Notes under the pieces: generated by a model
Databases searched by the model: none
What the model saw: only the letters and a program-made list of their open reading frames with translations
Told to the model about the DNA's origin: nothing
Made by a program: the position numbers and the translations under genes
In this document: positions 1 to 10,103 of the stretch, one piece after another
How positions within the stretch are numbered: the first letter of the stretch is position 1
How the letters are laid out: each line of letters begins with the position of its first letter
From: Anisus vortex
Lineage: Eukaryota; Mollusca; Gastropoda; Planorbidae
Assembly: GCA_949126835.1 (NCBI GenBank)
Contig: OX421502.1
Coordinates: 38,225,282 to 38,289,281 of the forward strand
Direction: 5' to 3'
DNA: 64,000 nt

Positions 1-303
1 ATAAAGACAGAAAAGCCATAGATATAAAGACCGAAAAGCCATAGATATAAAAACAGAAAAGCCATAGATATAAAGACAGAAAAGCCATAGATATAAAGAC
101 AGAAAAGCCATAGATATAAAGTCAGAAAAGCCATAGATATAAAGACAGAAAAGCCATAGATATAAAGACAGAAAAGCCATAGACATAAAGACAGAAAAGC
201 CATAGATATAAAGTCAGAAAAGCCATAGATATAAAGACAGAAAAGCCATAGATATAAAGACAGAAAAGCCATAGATATAAAGACAGAAAAGCCATAGATA
301 TAC
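1..303. repeat. 23-bp tandem array
   Basis: About 13 copies of a unit containing GACAGAAAAGCCATAGATAT, cut by the left edge. Confidence 0.95.
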
Positions 304-1138
304 AGACAAACCATAAATATAATATAGGCCTATATTATATGTACACAATCCGTCTTATTGATTCGCTGGTGTTTAGCGCTTTACATTTTTTGTTTTAATA
401 TAACTAATTTAGAACTTACCTCAATGCCTGCAGGATAGAAATTGAAAGTGGGATTCTTGTAATCTGAGAAAATAAGACATTGAAAGCACACAAACAAAAT
501 TTGTTTATAGTAATTTATAATTTATTTAAGTAAAATTTTATGTCTGAGCACACATGTCATAGATGTGTGGTGGTGGCGGGGGGGGGGGGGGGTATTTGCC
601 AACACATAACATGCTTGGTGGAAAATGTAAAAGGGCATGTTGGCACGGACAACTGTCAGTCCTACAGTGCGACAGGTGACAAATATAATTGCAGTGTGGT
701 CGCCTTACACATACAGTGCTCTGCTGTTATAACCAACTTATGCGTTACAACCAACTATTAGCTCCTTCCCATCATATCTAGTCGAAGTGGCCGGCTTCTT
801 TCAATAAGGGCAAGAGCAAATCATCTCAAATGGATATAGGAACTGTTTTTGTTCCACTATCAGTGAGAATCTTTCAACAGAATCGCCAGTCAGCCAGAAA
901 ATACAATAGCTGACTCATAATGATACTTTCTACTAGTATGTTAAATGGTACGATAGTGTGAGTGCGTGTCTATTTTTATAAGTAAATTTTTGTGCTTGAG
1001 CACAAATTGTTCTTTTCTATTGTTTAAAATATGTTGAAAGACGAACATGTGTAAGCAAGTCACATTTCCAATTGTTTCGATCAATAAAGGAATCTTAAGA
1101 CCTTTAAGACACTTTATCTCCCTCCCGTTAACTCCTTC
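304..1138. other. No gene seen
   Basis: AT-rich sequence with a TAGGCCTA at 325 and a G15 run at 578-592. It could hide the next 3' host exon, but I find none with good splice sites. Confidence 0.6.
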
Positions 1139-1519
1139 CCAATGACCAACGAGTAATAAAATGACCAACATGTAATATAATGACCAACAAGTAATAAAAA
1201 AACAACAAGTAATAGAATGACCAACAAGTAATAGAATGACCAACAATCCAACAAGTAATAGAATGACCAAGTACTAGAATGACCAACAAGTAATAGAATG
1301 ACCAACAAGTAATAGAATGACCAACAATCCAACAAGTAATAGAATGACCAAGTACTAGAATGACCAACAAGTAATAGAATGACCAACAAGTAATAGAATG
1401 ACCAACACGTAATAGAATAACCAACAAATAATAGAATGACCAACAAGTAATAGAATGACCAACAAGTAATAGAATGACCAACAAGTAATAGAATGACCAA
1501 CAACTAATAGAATGACCCA
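1139..1519. repeat. 19-bp tandem array touching a splice donor
   Basis: Units of AATGACCAACAAGTAATAG with a higher-order duplication of about 85 bp marked by ACCAACAATCCAAC and CAAGTACTAG. It runs into the donor of exon 1521-1792. Confidence 0.95.
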
Positions 1520-1520
1520 C

Positions 1521-1792
1521 CTGTTAGCTGCACGTCCCTGCCGTATGGGTCCTGGGGCGCCCAGCCTAAGTTCATCTGCCCAACATTGGCGCCGTACGGT
1601 AGTGCCATGATGGCGGGCATCCAGTACACGGGGCCCTGTGGAGGGGCGGCTGGTCCGGTGCTCATAATGCAGTAAGGCTGTGCGGGCTCGCTTGGGGCCT
1701 GGAGCAGACAGTGTCCAGTGTCGGGTGTTTGGTTGGTACAGCTGACGTGGACACTGGTGTAGTTATGTGTTGCCCAAGGGTCAAGAATCGGC
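1521..1792 (-). CDS. Pro/Tyr-rich exon, probable C-terminal region of the OTU-Tudor protein
   Basis: Minus-strand exon of 272 nt (1 + 270 + 1), GC-rich. The acceptor is TTTGTGTGTTTAG and the donor is CTAACAG|GTGGGT. The frame begins PILDPWATHNYTSVHVSC and later has QPYCIMSTGPAAPPQGPVYW and GWAPQDPYGRD. The proline/tyrosine/methionine-rich composition fits the low-complexity tail of this protein family; I do not recognise a folded domain. The one base at its left end shows that the coding region continues beyond the left edge or in an unseen exon at 1-1138. A 19-bp minisatellite starts within the donor region. Confidence 0.65.
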
Positions 1793-1954
1793 CTAAACAC
1801 ACAAAAAATGCCATGCAAATTAAATAAGTAATGAAATAAACAAAATAATATTCAACAATTTGGTGTTTTTTTTTAAGGGTGGATGAAGTAGAGTGTTTTG
1901 AGTTCACCATAAATACATACAAGTAAAAGTCACTCTTTCTCATATACGTTTACA

Positions 1955-2105
1955 GACGTTCCTTCTAGATAGAAGGTTATAACGTCCAGTAGGGCCCAAA
2001 ACTCTTGCAGGAAGGCAGGGACTGGTCGGCGCAAGGGCTAGTACCCGACCAATTTGTTGACAGCCGGTGGGGAACTAACCCTAGGACCAGTCCGGCCTCA
2101 CATTC
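1955..2105 (-). repeat. Dispersed repeat sharing the LINE 3' hairpin (copy 1)
   Basis: On the minus strand: AGTTCCCCACCGG, AACAAATTGGTCGGG, GAGTTTTGGGCCCTACTGGA and CTTCTATCTAGAAGGAACGT. It matches 54830-54975 and 57866-57945. Confidence 0.6.
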
Positions 2106-2444
2106 TCTTAACTAATTAAATGAAATTTTACCATCATTTTCACAAATCTATACTAGGCTAGAGATTCGAGAGGAGAGAATCGGGTGGATAGAGCCCGTGA
2201 GGAGAGAATCGGGTGGATAGAGCCCTATATCTTAGGTTCAAACTCTGAGACATTTTGTTTTACCTGCAAATGTGAAAATTGAAGGTGAGTGAGTATGTGA
2301 TGGCCACATAATCCTTTAAATTCCATGGAAATTTAAAAAAATGATTAAAATTCTACTTTACCAGTCCTAAAGACCAAAAACGTCTTTGAAAAAAAAAACA
2401 TGTACTCCCAAAAACTTTCATAAAAGGTAAAAAATGGAACTCAC

Positions 2445-2822
2445 CCACAAGTGACTGACCTGTCGTCTAGAACTGGAGCATGAGCCCCAGAACTGACTGC
2501 CGCGGGGTAGGCGTACAGACCCGGGGACTGTGGCACAGGGGCAACAACCGCCGGCGGGTGAGCCGCGACCTGCTGTGGTGGCGGTGCTGGGGAGATCGGC
2601 TGGAAGCTCTGAGACACGCAGTAGACGCTGTAGGCGCCGCTGTCCGCCACGGAGGCCTCGGGGCCGCCCCGTCCACTGCGATCAGCGCCGCCGCTGCTGC
2701 TGCTCCTGAACGTGGGTGTCCTGCGAGCCGGACGAGCGGAAGGGCTCGGTGCCTCCTCGAACAGAACGGGAATGCTAGGATGCTGCAGGGAATAAACAAG
2801 TTCAACCATTGTAACCTGTTGA
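2445..2822 (-). CDS. Pro/Ser-rich exon, probable C-terminal region of the OTU-Tudor protein
   Basis: Minus-strand exon, visibly GC-rich against AT-rich surroundings. The frame includes HPSIPVLFEEAPSPSARP, a serine/glycine stretch, QPISPAPPPQQ and SPGLYAYPAAVSSGAHAPV. The low-complexity proline, alanine and tyrosine content is typical of the disordered C-terminal half of OTUD4/ALG13 proteins; family membership is inferred from strand, order and phase. The right end is uncertain: an acceptor AAATGCAG gives 2822, and a better pyrimidine tract before CTGCAG gives 2782. The left end has two good donors 15 nt apart, GACAG|GTCAGT (exon end 2460) and TGTGG|GTGAGT (exon end 2445). Both leave two bases and both fit the exon at 1521-1792. 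A second open frame in the same exon ends in a stop and cannot continue. Confidence 0.6.
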
Positions 2823-3465
2823 CTGCATTTAGAAGTATTTTCTCGTTGCTATGAACACCAACAAAGACCAATCAGAAACGGACACATTCCATTTAGTTTT
2901 CGTAAACCAATATTTTATTTTTAACCCTGATCTTGCCAGAAAGGGAGTATAATAAAAACTTAGTTTTTTTATGGGTTAGTTTATTTACACTGTTATTACT
3001 GTATAGCATACAATAATAGTTTCTATATTGTAGTTGAGATTACCTCGCTAGTTCCTGTAGAGTTATTTTTTTATTTATATTTAATTTGGCGCAGAGAGTA
3101 TTTGTGTTTTTTGAGAGATACTTATTATGACGCAATACAATTTTAAGCTTTCACGTAGTTTTTACGAGTTTCTAGTAGGCCTACGCCTTTACTTTTGCAT
3201 TCGGAAAGCTTCGGGAAAATCCATATCTAGTACTTTCTGCACCAAAATCTATATATAGCACGTCTTAGTGTGGTTTGTTGTTGTTGACTTTTCACTTAGT
3301 AACCAGACGTTGAATTATTGTACACAGGTTCAAACATTCCATTCTTCTTTCAACATTCACCGAGTAGCTTGAGTTTATTATTCTAGTGAACAAGAGCCCA
3401 AGATAAACCACAAAAGACCGTGACAGTCGTCACAACAGTATTAATACTTAATTAAAAAATACATT

Positions 3466-3497
<32 letters not shown>

Positions 3498-4082
3498 CTG
3501 CCTTTAGCAGCTCTATTCACCAAAAGTTCTTAGCAGGCCGTATTGTGGTCCGCGGGTCGTTGCACATCCCTTTTGTCTATGGCAACCCCCATTGTCATTG
3601 AGCATTAAGTGTGAGATTATCCAGCCGATGAAAGCTGGCTGAGAACAATCTACTAACCACAAAACAATGACGTTTTATAGGGCCCGGTGTGTCGAGAGTT
3701 CCAATCTAAACACCCAGAACAAAAGTCTAAACACCCAGAACAAAAGGCAGACTATGTTTACATTAATGCCTATTTCTGTAGACATGATAAATTATAGTTT
3801 CTAATGTTTGCGTTCTTATAATAATAAAAAGAAACGTTTCATTTGCTTATTCTAAAGGATGAAAAAAATAATCTTCTTTGGTTGTTAATTTTTTCTCCAT
3901 CTCCTTTTTTTATTGTTTGTAGTAAACTTAGAGGTTGTACTTATAGGTAAGAGTATAAACCAAATATATATACACTCTTTGATGACCATGTAAGGTTTGT
4001 TGGCGTAGTCTGTGTGGGTATTACAAGGACTTCCGTCTTTTTTCTATAATATGTTTTTTTTCTATAATAAGTTTATGTCATA
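2823..4082. other. Intronic, no gene seen
   Basis: AT-rich. An A-tract lies at about 3472-3497, a TAGGCCTA at 3176 and a duplicated CTAAACACCCAGAACAAAAG near 3715-3745. Confidence 0.6.
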
Positions 4083-4520
4083 TAATCATATCTTATATAT
4101 TACAGTCGCTCCTTCTATAAAGAAGATTATTGCGTCCTACGCTTATCCGTGGTTTGGAACTAGTCTTGCATTTTAATTAGTTTTTTAAACGATGTTAAGT
4201 TATTGGTTTTCCTGGTTTTGTTCAGGCAACCCCATTCTAGGCTCGGATACCACTCGGGAAGAACGAGCATTTAAATGCATTTGTTCTCGTATAAGGGATA
4301 ATGAAAGTGTTTTTGTCTTTATGTTAATCTGAGCTTTGTAACAGGCTGTTATTGTGTTGTATTTCTAAATTATAGTTTAATGCCCTATGCATTATTATAA
4401 CTTTACTCTTTGCCCTTCCGTCCTCTAGTGTTTCTAGGTTTAGTGATTTAAGTATTGGCGTTACTCTTGTTAGTTGTGAATGTTCGCTACGAATGAACAA
4501 TGTCATAGTTCAGTGAATAT
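4083..4520 (-). pseudogene. LINE 3' end, truncated
   Basis: The minus-strand frames give RVTPILKSLNLETLEDGRAK and, further on, CSFFPSGIRAWNGLPEQ. This is the usual end of CR1/jockey-type LINE ORF2 (LxxxxWxxLxxRR then FFPxxIxxWNxLP). The 3' untranslated part ends in a hairpin (ACGCAATAATCTTC, GAAGGAGCG) and ATATAAGAT. A stop splits the frame. Confidence 0.7.
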
Positions 4521-5528
4521 GTTCTGTCTTAATATAAGTTGAGGTTACAACATTGGTTACGATAAACTGCAACTTTCTTTAATACGCAACACATCATATT
4601 AGACATACACAACTAGACTCAAAATTATTATTCAGGCTCATTTTTCGTCTTACGCTATTCACACAAACATTGTGTATAACACACACACACACATTGCGTG
4701 CGACACTATTCACACACATACGGTGTAAGTCTCCATTTGCACTTGCTTTATATCTATCTCTGTTTTATCACGCACTGGGCTTATCTCTATTCACACATAT
4801 ATTGTGTCTATCATCTCTATTCACACATATATTGTGTCAATCTCTATTGACACACATGCTGTGTCTATCATCTCTATTCTTTATTTACACACATATTGTG
4901 TCTATGTCTACTGAGATTCTATGTGCATATCCACATGAGCTCGGTGTGCACATTAAAGTTTAATCAAAAAGAAAACAGAGCTGTGTAACTGTGTACCCCG
5001 TCTATTTGATTAAAAAAAAAGACAACTCCTTGAACAATATTACAAAAACTCGATTCCACAGTAGCATGCAGCTTATCTCCCCATAGAGGTCAGAATACAT
5101 TAATCAATACCGAGCAGTTAACTAATCGACCTAGTCTTAATTTGCTTCCTGCCATTATTCAGCAAATAACTAGTTCACACCTACACCTGGCCATTGAGTT
5201 CACCAATAGTAGATACCACAGAATGCCACTCAATCATGTCCCTGTTGTCTGACGTTTACGTCTATCAACCAGCACTGCTCTCCCCCAACAGGGTGTGAAC
5301 TCATTTCAACCCATTTCAAAGTAACTCTTCCATATGTAACTAAATCCTTCAAAGAAAAGAAACTAAAATAAAATAAAATATTTTAAGAGATTTATTAGCA
5401 TGATTTTATTATTAGAGCACGAGTTTAAGCCATCCGCCTACATCCTCCATGTTTGAGGAACACAAATGTCATGGTGACACGTTTATGTGCAGTAATCTTA
5501 TAATATAACCTTTTTTTTCTGTAATCAC
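4521..5528. other. Intronic; degenerate CACACA/TGTGTC repeats
   Basis: At 4735-4912, degenerate repeats of about 27 bp carry ATTCACACATATATTGTGTC. Nothing else is recognised. Confidence 0.6.
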
Positions 5529-5565
5529 TTCATCAATCTTTGCACACCCATGCCCGTGGCGAGTT
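5529..5565 (-). CDS. Candidate 37-nt exon, low confidence
   Basis: Between 7946 and 2822 the host gene needs extra coding sequence to keep phase. This segment has an acceptor (TTTGAATTCCAG), an open frame LATGMGVQRLM of form 2 + 33 + 2, and a weak donor (GAA|GTGATT, lacking G at +5). It would accept the single base left by 7946-7983. It would also pass two bases to the next exon if that exon starts at 2822, whose first base completes the codon. The chain has no stop. The same stretch is followed on the minus strand by an A-run, so it could instead be a retroposed tail. A rival is an 11-nt microexon near 3049-3059 (CTACAG and GAG|GTAATC). Confidence 0.3.
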
Positions 5566-6035
5566 CTGGAATTCAAAGCTTTTATTTATAGCTGAAAATG
5601 GATCTTTGAGAGAATTAATTCCAAGGTCAAGACGAAAACATCTTTATTCATCCTTCTTTCATTGAATCAAACATGGTAAAGAAAATTGGCCTTCTCTCTT
5701 TTTATACCTTTTTTGCCGCGATACCATTTACTTTTCTCGCTTTAGTAATACTATACAAGGAAGAAAACTTTACTTCGGCACCGTAATTCTTTTGTGTGTG
5801 TGGGTGTTACTTTAATTATTAATATTTATCAGAGGTCTTATGAGCTAATGTGACAAGAGCTTGAAATAACAGAAGTGTCTCTTGTATGTTTCCTGAACAC
5901 GTAGACAAAAACCCAGTGGCAGTTTGTCCTATCGCTATATCACAGTTCTACGGGGAGCGATAAAGAATGAAATAAGACAAGCTTGTCCAATCAAGTAACA
6001 ACAAGACAGAACTATATCTAGAGTCTAAATCTGAC

Positions 6036-6405
6036 CAGGGGTCTCTAACTGTGGGACGCAGTGGATGGATTTTTTGTGGCCCGCCAGTAAGCTTACAAAA
6101 AATTTACTATTCGTGAAAACCAGACCGCTAGAGTCTAATAATGATACACATCAAATTTTATTGTTAATTTTATAAATACGTAACATACTTAATAATAATA
6201 ATAATGATAGCTCACTTTGGTATCATTCTCTCTGTCTAAATTGTAAATTGGCCTATTGTTAGTGATAAGTAGTAAAATGAGTTAACATTTATGTAGTGGG
6301 TTTTTGTTTACTAGGATCGGGTTGTTGGGGGGGGGGGGGGAGCCCTTGACACATCTCTAAGTTCTAAAAATGGTACATGACCCTCATCCAATTTGAGACC
6401 CCCTG
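6036..6405. mobile_element. hAT-like MITE candidate
   Basis: The ends CAGGGGTCTCTAACTGTGG and CCAATTTGAGACCCCCTG are near-inverted repeats about 370 bp apart. The flanks do not make a convincing 8-bp duplication. The interior is AT-rich with a G14 run. Confidence 0.45.
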
Positions 6406-6690
6406 GTCTAGACAAGAGTTCAACTATTGAGTCAGAATGTTTACACTGTAGCAACGCGTTCTGCTCTTTGAAGGCGACCACTCAGCCGTGACCTAGTGGC
6501 GGTCTCTTTTTTTTTTTAAGCCAACACTTTTCATGGCAGGTTGGCAATGAAATACAGGTTTAACCCATCAGTAGTCACTGGACCGTGGACATATCATTTA
6601 TTATAGATAGAAAAATACAAATCAGTGGGAATGTTTGTGTGTGTGTGAAAGACTGCATTAAATAATCAATTGACATTCGAATACAGACTA

Positions 6691-6820
6691 GACATTAGTT
6701 GGGATAAAGTGAAGCAGGCCAGGCATTGTGCTGGTCACACAATCCCTTAGTATGTCGTTGCCACCGAAGCCGGTGAACGCTGCCTCACCGGCCCTATGAT
6801 CAATCTGGTCCGAATGATAC
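6691..6820 (+). mobile_element. SINE, 3' domain only
   Basis: Contains GACATTAGTTGGGATAAAGT through GTGCTGGTCACACAATC to ATCTGGTCCGAATGATAC. The tRNA head is missing. Confidence 0.65.
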
Positions 6821-6954
6821 TTTACATGCAGACAAGAAAACCAAACTTGATGGTTACGTACTCAGCAACTTAGATTGTATTACTCACTCAGAATATTTTT
6901 TTACCAAGATTCCATATCTTAATTGCAACTTGTTTGTTTTGCGTGTAATACAGC

Positions 6955-7125
6955 CAGTGGTCGGCAAGGTTTTAAAAAAAGCAACCAGTGAGCCATATAC
7001 AACGTGTTGTTTATTTGATATGGCCCCACGTAAACCAAGAACAGTGTATGATGTGTTCAGCATGTTTGCATTCACCCATGCTGCGGTAAGCAGTGCATGA
7101 CCCGCGGACTACAATCGGCCCGAGG
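6955..7125. mobile_element. hAT-like terminal fragment
   Basis: CAGTGGTCGGCAAGG followed by AGCAACCAGTGAGCC resembles one hAT end, and CGGCCCGAGGTGC near 7115 resembles internal sequence of such repeats. No matching second end was found. Confidence 0.3.
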
Positions 7126-7945
7126 TGCTATAGATACTGAATAGGCCTACACGCAAAATGTACACACACACACACAACAAACACAAACCTAAAACAAGAA
7201 ACTAAAAATACTGTTACGTGCCGGAGCACATAAGGTTCGATATAGTCTGGTTGGGAGGGGGGGGGGTATATCCACTTGTTGATTTGAACACAGCCAGAAC
7301 ATATTTAATTAACAACATAACTTTCAACTAGTTAAAATAATTGTGAAACTCTTGTTAACAGAACATACGATTTTAATCCACAAGGACAAAGAACTTCGAA
7401 CATGTAAAATATAGTCAATTATAATGATAGTTAAAATATGTTCGACTGGTCTATTTGATTCTTAGGATAGGACTTCCACAACGTGGTCTCGACACCACAC
7501 TGAACAGGGTCTAAAAAATGGGTAGTTTCTATTGGTCCTGGCGATCTTACGTGAAACAACTTCACGGGGTATTGGGGGAACCATTGATTACTTGTTAGAT
7601 TCATAGAAACCGTGAATTCCTAAGCATTGGTGTGACAACGATATCACGCCGTACCCTTCCCACATTGGGGAATACATAACTTATCCTTAACAATATCAAA
7701 AACAAAAAAAAAACAATAAAGTCTGAAATGTATCTGCTGTAAAATTATAGAAAGCATTCATAGACCAGTTAACTATTGTTTACAATCCCCAATGTTACTC
7801 GTTAGTAGAGTAAAACATATTGAATGTATATATAGCACACTTCTGATAGTATCATTTAAAATTTTAAAGATTGCAACTTTGTGGGTGTTTACAGTAAAAT
7901 GGGGGCAATTAAAATTAAGCAAACCAAAATAAAAAAAAGTCTCAC
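7126..7945. other. Intronic, no gene seen
   Basis: AT-rich, with a G run near 7256-7266 and a TAGGCCTA at 7142. Confidence 0.6.
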
Positions 7946-7983
7946 CTTTTTCCTTCGGTTTTTCTTTAAGTAGGGCAACAAAT
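7946..7983 (-). CDS. OTUD4-like: Small exon closing the Tudor domain
   Basis: Exon of 38 nt (1 + 36 + 1). The acceptor is GTTATTTCCAG and the donor is AAAAG|GTGAGAC, both close to consensus. Its first base completes a lysine codon begun at 23494, and the peptide reads FVALLKEKPKEK. That gives GAK-FVALLKEKP at the place where vertebrate OTUD4/ALG13 proteins have a K-H-x-V-P-L-x-x-L-K-P strand. It follows a 15.5-kb intron that contains element 1. It ends with one base over, so the next exon must begin with two bases. Confidence 0.7.
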
Positions 7984-9039
7984 CTGGAAATAACACAAAC
8001 AAGAGCCTTGAATGAAGCAAAATGTTTGGGCCAATGGAAAGCAATAACACATCAGAAAGATTTAATACGACGTCCAAGATCAACTCTGTTTTATTGCAGT
8101 AGAATGATGAATATATTATATTTAACCAACTGAGTTTTCCATTTATGGGATTACTAAACACATGATGTGTGAAGTGTAGCTCCCATTAAAAAAAAAGTTA
8201 AATTATTTTAAATTATTTGTTAAAATGATTGTGATAATTTTTTTATTTTATTTTCCATTAATTATATTTTGTTGTCATATGTTTGTAATTACTTTAAATG
8301 ACTAAAACACTCGTGAATAATAATATTGTTGCAATTACATTTCAACGTGTGTATTGAATACTAGGTTATCACGGTGTGAATATTTATAATATATAAACAA
8401 AGGCGGCTAATGGCCTAATGCGTGCACACATTTGAAACACCGATTTCAGTATATTTATATAGTTTATATATATGGTTGGATGTAGGATTAGATGGATCAA
8501 AGACTATAATAAGATGGACGCTTGCTCTATTTTTAGAGCTTACAGGTTCTTTTTTTTCCGTGAGCAACCAATAAGACTTCTAAGCTCCTACGATTGCATT
8601 AAAGGTTTCCGCTATAGCCTACATACAACTTTCAATTTTAATCTTAATTTTCCATCGAGAAAATCCTAGCGAATTACTAAACCGGAAGTCTAGAGGACTC
8701 AGTGCGATCGGAAATTCAGAAACTAAGTGTTTCAAGTTATCAAATGGCAGAACTATCAAAGCAAGCGGTCCATCTTATTGTAGTCTTTGGCTGGACGGAT
8801 GGGTAGATACAAAGATGGCTGGCTGGATAAATGCGAAAGTTGTCCGGGAAGATGGTGGGGTGGAAAGGGTGGATGTGTGGATATATAGATACATTGATAG
8901 ACAAACACGTAGAGAAATAAAGACGAATATAAGCGGATAATAAAATAATAGAAATTAATATTGACATGGCATAGTCTGATTTTTTTAAATATACATTTAA
9001 AAGTAATGTTGTAACATTTGGCGAACATGCGTGGTAAAA
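7984..9039. other. Intronic, no gene seen
   Basis: AT-rich sequence with short unsupported frames. GGATGGATG-like degenerate simple sequence lies near 8795-8890. Confidence 0.6.
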
Positions 9040-9692
9040 GATGTAACGATACTGTTGTAAGAAAAATGTAACGATACTGTTGTAAGTAAAATGTAACGAT
9101 ACTGTTGTAAGTAAAACGTAACGATACTGTTGTAGTTAAAACGTAACGATACTGTTGTAAGTAAAATGTAACGATACTGTTGTAAGTAAAATGTAACGAT
9201 ACTGTTGTAAGTAAAATGTAATGATACTGTTGTAAGTAAGATGTAACGATACTGTTGTAAGTAAGATGTAACGATACTGTTGTAAGTAAAATGTAACGAT
9301 ACTGTTGTAAGTAAAATGTAACGATACTGTTGTAAGAAAAATGTAACGATACTGTTGTAAGTAAAATGTAACGATACTGTTGTAAGTAAAATGTAACGAT
9401 ATTGTTGTAGTTAAAACGTAACGATACTGTTGTAAGTAAAATGTAACGATACTGTTGTAAGTAAAATGTAATGATACTGTTGTAAGTAAATTGTAATGAT
9501 ACTGTTGTAAGTAAGATGTAACGATACTGTTGTAAGTAAGATGTAACGATACTGTTGTAAGTAAAATGTAACGATACTGTTGTAAGTAAAATGTAACGAT
9601 ACTGTTGTAAGTAAAATGTAACGATACTGTTGTAAGTAAAATGTAACGATACTGTTGTAAGTAAAATGTAACGATATTGTTGTAAGTAAAAC
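9040..9692. repeat. 25-bp tandem array
   Basis: About 26 copies of a unit containing GTAACGATACTGTTGTAAG. Long minus-strand frames (LTTVSLHFTYNSIVTFYLQQ type) are artefacts of the repeat. Confidence 0.95.
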
Positions 9693-9761
9693 GTGTAGGA
9701 AACGAAACGCAGACCACATCAAAACAATACGATTTATTTTCGATGTGTGAGTGTGTGAGTA

Positions 9762-10103
9762 GTGAAGCAGCGTTCAACAGTTTCTGTGGCTAAGGCATAC
9801 TAGTGGATGTGTGGCCAGCACAACGCCCAGCCGCCTATACTTTACTTCCAACTAATGTCAGGTACCCATCAGAGACTCAAGGATCCGGGAAAAATCCTAG
9901 CATTCACTTAGTATGCCGTGGCCACAGAAACTGATGAACGCTGCTTCACAGGCCCTGTAATCAATTTGGTCCGAAAATTATTTTTTTTACAACTAAAAAT
10001 GGATTCTTACTTACTTCTAAAAGTCTAATGATGAATAATTTGAAGAATAAAAGTAAATATCAGTCGAACGCGCTGCCGCTGGGTCACTGTGCCCCACAGC
10101 GTG
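9762..10103 (-). mobile_element. SINE (minus) interrupted by a plus-strand SINE 3' domain
   Basis: The minus-strand copy has its 3' domain at 9762-9900 and a tRNA-like head remnant (CAGCGGCAGCGCGTTCGAC on the minus strand) at 10063-10103. Between them, at about 9903-9985, is a plus-strand 3' domain ending TTTGGTCCGAAAAT. The two opposed domains form an imperfect inverted repeat, 9762-9803 against 9909-9949. Confidence 0.6.

Noticed and set aside
2480..2854. Plus-strand and second minus-strand frames over the Pro-rich exon
   Set aside because: GC-rich shadow frames; only one minus frame continues in phase into the next exon.
9136..9777. 213-codon minus-strand frame
   Set aside because: Artefact of the 25-bp array.
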